Shown here: positions 13,406-16,414 of the stretch, in pieces
How positions within the stretch are numbered: the stretch's first letter is position 1
Layout of the letters: each line of letters starts with the position of its first letter
Origin: Pseudomonadota bacterium
GTDB lineage: Bacteria > Myxococcota > Bradymonadia > UBA4248
DNA length: 16,414 bases
Direction: 5' to 3'
Assembly (NCBI GenBank): GCA_017629415.1
Contig: JAGBXG010000535.1
Location: forward strand, 1 to 16,414
Made by a program: the position numbers and the translations under genes
The notes under the pieces: model-generated
Seen by the model: the letters and a program-made list of their open reading frames with translations, nothing else
Databases searched by the model: none
What the model was told of the DNA's origin: nothing

Positions 13406-16090
13406 ATGAATCGCAGATTATTATTCATGGCTTTAGGTACATTGGCTGTTTCATGTTTGGCTTGCGAAGATGAAAAAAACAATCTTGGAACTTGCACACC
13501 AGGCTGCATGGATGAATACATGTTGGTGACATGCTCAGCGGATGGCCAGGAAAACATGCAAATGTGCCAATACGGATGCCAGAATAATGCATGTATTACG
13601 CACAACACACCTGACCCCGAACCAGATGACACATCAAAGCCCGATCCCAATGGCGACGACGACAACGATAACATCCCCAATGGCATTGAAACAGATTCAT
13701 GCCTTGCCTATGACAACGATGATACCGACAATGACGGTGTCAAAGATGCTGATGAAGATTTGAATCGAAACGGCAGCTTTGAACCAGAATTGGGCGAAAC
13801 TGACCCATGCAACAACAAAAGTTATGACAAAGACGATGATGCAAATGTCAAAAAACTGGTCTGTAAGGGTCAGGAAATGCTGTCAGGAAAAACCATAGAA
13901 CTCGAAGAATTCACACTCATTCCCTTCGAAAATGCCGAATACCGTGATTCCGATCACCATGTGGCATTCCGCCATGAAAACCTTCAAGCCGTCGGCTTCT
14001 ATGGCGTATCTCAAGGCTTCAGCATGGATGATATCTTGCAAAATGCCTTGCCCCAAAACAAATATGTGACGGAATCTTCCTACATCAACGCCATTCCGCG
14101 CAAATCTTGGCTCAAAAATAATGTCTATGACAAATCCCTTCAAGGCCTGCCGGATCACGTCATCGATCGATATAAAGTCACCATCGACATGGAAGGCATT
14201 CAAACTCTTGAAGATTTACAAGACCTCATCGCTCGCAAGTTATTCGGCCCCATCGTCGTCTTCGATAAAAACGATAAAACACGCTGTGAATCCAAAACCG
14301 AAAACAATCGAAAAGCCATTCTATACCTCTCACGAACAGCTTACTCGGGAAACAATGGCAACATGTACCTCTACAGCGGTGCACTGACTTGCAGAGATCA
14401 TTTGACAAACAATTTTTCTATGCCCATCGCCAATATCATGGATGACAGCATCTCCGGCGTCATGGCTGCACCCAAAGGTGTCTCCAAAAATCAATCCTAT
14501 AAAGCCTTTGATAACTTTGTCTGCCAGGCAGAAACTTTTTCCATGACTTCCGGAGCTGTCGATTTTCTCTGGGTCATCGACAACTCAGGATCCATGGGCG
14601 ATGAACTAAGCTTGCTGGCCGATACCGTTGATCAAGTCGCGGAACGACTCGATAATTCAGGTATCGATTACCGATTTGCCGTCACTACAACAGATGCTTA
14701 TCTCATCGACGAACAAGGCATCGAAGAAAACAAAGAATACAGCTACGATGTCAGAAATGATGTCACCTATATGCCCTATAACGAAAATTATCAGCCAAAT
14801 AGACACGCTTATATTAACGGTTTGGGCATCAGAACAACGCAATATACACTCCCATGCATGTTCGGACGCGATCACCTCAATGTCCTCAAAAATAATATCA
14901 AAAAATACAGTGCCAATGACAACAGCAGTGCATGCCCACATAACCTGAATATCTGCGGAAAAGGCTACGAAGATGGCTTCAAAAGCGGTGCTCTCACACT
15001 CGAAAGACTCTCTCTAAACATTGATGACCCCAAACCCGCAGACATCTCACAAACATGGTGGGACAGTTTTATTCAAATTAAAAAACATCTCGCCTATCAA
15101 CACTACTTTGACACATCGCTTTGCTCGGAAAATGAAACAGATATGCAATGCACAAATCTGCTTCAAGCCTGCCAAACACGCCCGAATGCCCTGAAATATA
15201 TCATTTTTGTCTCCGACGAAGATTCACGCCAATTCAAAGAAGATGCCATCGTCAGCCCGCATGAAACACACCTCAACGGATGCCTGACAGGCTACAAACT
15301 CGAAGTCACAGACACCGGCGATATGTACAGCATGATGACAGGCGTTTATGCCGAAGGCAAAAACTGCAATCCATCACTCAAAGATTACAAAGAACGCCTC
15401 TCCGAATGGCTGAAAAATAACAACAGTACCTCAACACTCGAAAACATGTCACTCGTCGAGATCAAAGCCGCATACCCCGAATATTACGACATGCTCTCCT
15501 ATTACATGGAACAATACCGCAAATACGGTGGCACACAATCTGTCGCCGCCTTCGCACTCGTCGGCGACGCCGGCTCCAAAAACGGCACAGGATTCTGCCG
15601 ACCACTCGCGACATGCTCCGAAACTGACTGCACCAAATATTCCGATAATGTCTGCATAAAATGCGGAGAAAATGACGATAAATGGAATTATCACGACGCT
15701 CAGGCCACAGATGGCGCAGATTTCGGCCTTTCCTACATCCATTTGGCACGCTTCCTCAGCACCGTTTACAGAGACGAAAACGGCATCATTCGCACAGACG
15801 GCAAAGAAGGCGGATATGCCAGCATCTGCAACAACGATTATGACATCTCTGTCGATAGCATCTTCACAGATTTAACCAGCAGAATTTCACCTATCACGCT
15901 CAAAGGCTACCCCATTCCCACCACGATTCACGTAGCCATCATTCAAAATGGAAAAGCCGTCGAAATCAAACGCGACACAGGCTGGCGTTACGATGCCATC
16001 GAAAATGCGGTCATCCTTAACGATATCAAAAATGTGAGCGATAACGCCAAACTTGCCGTCTCATACAACATTTGGACATTTGCCAAATAA
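13406..16090 (+). CDS. VWA-domain lipoprotein with thrombospondin type 3-like acidic region
   Basis: The 894-aa secreted protein starts at ATG 13406, five nt after GAGG (13397-13400). The signal peptide leads to cysteines C17 and C20 (AVSCLAC), followed by EDE. A cysteine stub (about residues 30-66) ending QNNACITH resembles that of array paralog 2. Residues about 82-135 are Asp/Asn-rich, with runs like DNDDTDNDGVKDADED typical of Ca2+-binding thrombospondin type 3 repeats. A region of unknown fold follows to about 380. The VWA domain begins near 384 (VDFLWVIDNSGSMGDE; MIDAS D392, S394, S396), with a later FVSDEDS strand at 602-607. The ~210 residues between these are longer than usual, implying an insertion with cysteines. 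The C-terminus carries GYASICNNDYDIS and a GWRYD segment seen in other myxobacterial VWA proteins. Metal-dependent adhesion is inferred. Confidence 0.85.
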   Translation: MNRRLLFMALGTLAVSCLACEDEKNNLGTCTPGCMDEYMLVTCSADGQENMQMCQYGCQNNACITHNTPDPEPDDTSKPDPNGDDDNDNIPNGIETDSCLAYDNDDTDNDGVKDADEDLNRNGSFEPELGETDPCNNKSYDKDDDANVKKLVCKGQEMLSGKTIELEEFTLIPFENAEYRDSDHHVAFRHENLQAVGFYGVSQGFSMDDILQNALPQNKYVTESSYINAIPRKSWLKNNVYDKSLQGLPDHVIDRYKVTIDMEGIQTLEDLQDLIARKLFGPIVVFDKNDKTRCESKTENNRKAILYLSRTAYSGNNGNMYLYSGALTCRDHLTNNFSMPIANIMDDSISGVMAAPKGVSKNQSYKAFDNFVCQAETFSMTSGAVDFLWVIDNSGSMGDELSLLADTVDQVAERLDNSGIDYRFAVTTTDAYLIDEQGIEENKEYSYDVRNDVTYMPYNENYQPNRHAYINGLGIRTTQYTLPCMFGRDHLNVLKNNIKKYSANDNSSACPHNLNICGKGYEDGFKSGALTLERLSLNIDDPKPADISQTWWDSFIQIKKHLAYQHYFDTSLCSENETDMQCTNLLQACQTRPNALKYIIFVSDEDSRQFKEDAIVSPHETHLNGCLTGYKLEVTDTGDMYSMMTGVYAEGKNCNPSLKDYKERLSEWLKNNNSTSTLENMSLVEIKAAYPEYYDMLSYYMEQYRKYGGTQSVAAFALVGDAGSKNGTGFCRPLATCSETDCTKYSDNVCIKCGENDDKWNYHDAQATDGADFGLSYIHLARFLSTVYRDENGIIRTDGKEGGYASICNNDYDISVDSIFTDLTSRISPITLKGYPIPTTIHVAIIQNGKAVEIKRDTGWRYDAIENAVILNDIKNVSDNAKLAVSYNIWTFAK

Positions 16091-16112
16091 CCTCAAAATT
16101 GGCATAAAATTC

Positions 16113-16149
16113 AAAAAACCGCCGTATTTTTGCATTTCGGCGGTTTTTT
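16113..16149 (+). terminator. Rho-independent terminator of the VWA gene
   Basis: AAAAAACCGCCG (16113-16124) pairs with CGGCGGTTTTTT (16138-16149) around a 13-nt loop. It lies 22 nt after the stop and ends in a T run. It is symmetric, so it could also act on the other strand. Confidence 0.9.
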
Positions 16150-16159
16150 TGTATTCTTT

Positions 16160-16334
16160 AAAAACGCGTCTATGCCGGCTTCGCCAGCATACGCCGCGCA
16201 TGGGCCGCGCTATTTCGGCTCCGCCGAAATACGCACTGCCATCTGATGTGTTCTATCTATATCAAGGCTCCGCCCCAATCCCCATCGGGGCTTCGTTGGG
16301 GCTTCGTTGGGGCTTCGTTGGGGCTCCGCCCCAA
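16160..16334. repeat. Intergenic field of GGCTYCGCC-core hairpins and 11-bp tandem repeat
   Basis: No gene is supportable here. Hairpins share a constant loop with different arms: TATGCCGGC-TTC-GCCAGCATA (16171-16191, one mismatch), TATTTCGGC-TCC-GCCGAAATA (16211-16231, perfect) and TTGGGGC-TCC-GCCCCAA (16318-16334, perfect). GGGGCTTCGTT is repeated three times in tandem (16287-16319) and then runs into the last hairpin. A short reading frame across the field only translates repeats. Confidence 0.75.
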
Positions 16335-16340
16335 ACCCCG

Positions 16341-16371
16341 CCAAGGGGCTGAGCCCCTTGGAACCCGCAAT
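16341..16371 (+). repeat. Dispersed palindromic intergenic repeat, copy 4 (least degraded)
   Basis: Arms CCAAGGGGCT (16341-16350) and AGCCCCTTGG (16352-16361) are perfect around a single central G, followed by AACCCGCAAT. The other three copies look like degenerate versions of this one. Confidence 0.75.
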
Positions 16372-16372
16372 G

Positions 16373-16414
16373 AGGAGGGAGCGTGCTAACGCACGTGACC
16401 GACTGGAACGACGA
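16373..16414 (+). repeat. Partial hairpin repeat cut by the window edge
   Basis: GGGAG is followed by a small hairpin CGTGC-TAAC-GCACG (16382-16395), then GTGACCGACTGGAACGACGA. The layout matches 83-130: GGGAGA, hairpin CGCCC-GAA-GGGCG, then GTGAGGTCGCAGTTGACGAAG. The stem sequence differs while the flanks are similar. Confidence 0.45.

Noticed and set aside
16287..16330. CRISPR array
   Set aside because: Units are 11 bp with no spacers and no cas genes nearby.
16053..16352. 99-aa plus-strand frame over the VWA gene end and right repeat field
   Set aside because: It overlaps the real gene out of frame, crosses its terminator and then translates hairpin repeats.

Overview
The window looks like a chromosomal segment of a Gram-negative bacterium, most likely a myxobacterium-like or other former-deltaproteobacterial lineage (Myxococcota or Bradymonadota type). 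The evidence is six predicted lipoproteins among nine genes, several extremely cysteine-rich, plus a large VWA lipoprotein with a thrombospondin type 3-like acidic stretch. This is inference from protein style, since no rRNA or marker phylogeny is available. Base composition is moderate: sampled lines of the lipoprotein array are in the mid-40s % GC and sampled lines of the lon gene are in the high 50s.

Layout. Positions 1-448 hold a series of intergenic hairpin repeats and the leader of the first lipoprotein gene. Positions 449-4961 carry three tandem paralogous genes for secreted, cysteine-rich, modular lipoproteins (482, 607 and 247 aa). Each gene has its own conserved leader and a related rho-independent terminator. 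Positions 5171-7699 encode Lon protease. After a GC-rich repeat-filled gap, 7942-10569 holds a helical lipoprotein with a coiled-coil and Ala/Pro tail, followed 12 nt later by gpsA (glycerol-3-phosphate dehydrogenase). Positions 10765-12465 encode a secreted lipoprotein, possibly beta-propeller-like. It converges on a small cysteine-rich lipoprotein gene on the minus strand (12565-13152), and the two share a bidirectional terminator. Divergent from that gene, 13406-16090 encodes an 894-residue VWA lipoprotein. Positions 16091-16414 contain its terminator and another hairpin repeat field.

The main unexplained content is a cysteine-module protein family. One roughly 109-residue unit, made of two half-modules I call A and B, occurs 3, 4 and 2 times in the three array proteins. 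A/B-like pieces reappear in the minus-strand lipoprotein 8 kb away, and an N-terminal cysteine stub is shared between the second array protein and the VWA protein. Two array genes also carry an 18-bp in-frame minisatellite encoding a Gly-Asn-Thr-Gly-Asp-Asn linker. Several of these proteins have an acidic run directly after the lipid-anchor cysteine, which may be a sorting signal. Together they look like a set of surface-displayed or periplasmic proteins evolving by module duplication; their function is unknown.

A second theme is dispersed intergenic repeats. A palindromic 31-35 bp element occurs in four intergenic regions. One copy lies inside a roughly 111-bp element with terminal inverted repeats that overlaps the promoter of the VWA gene.
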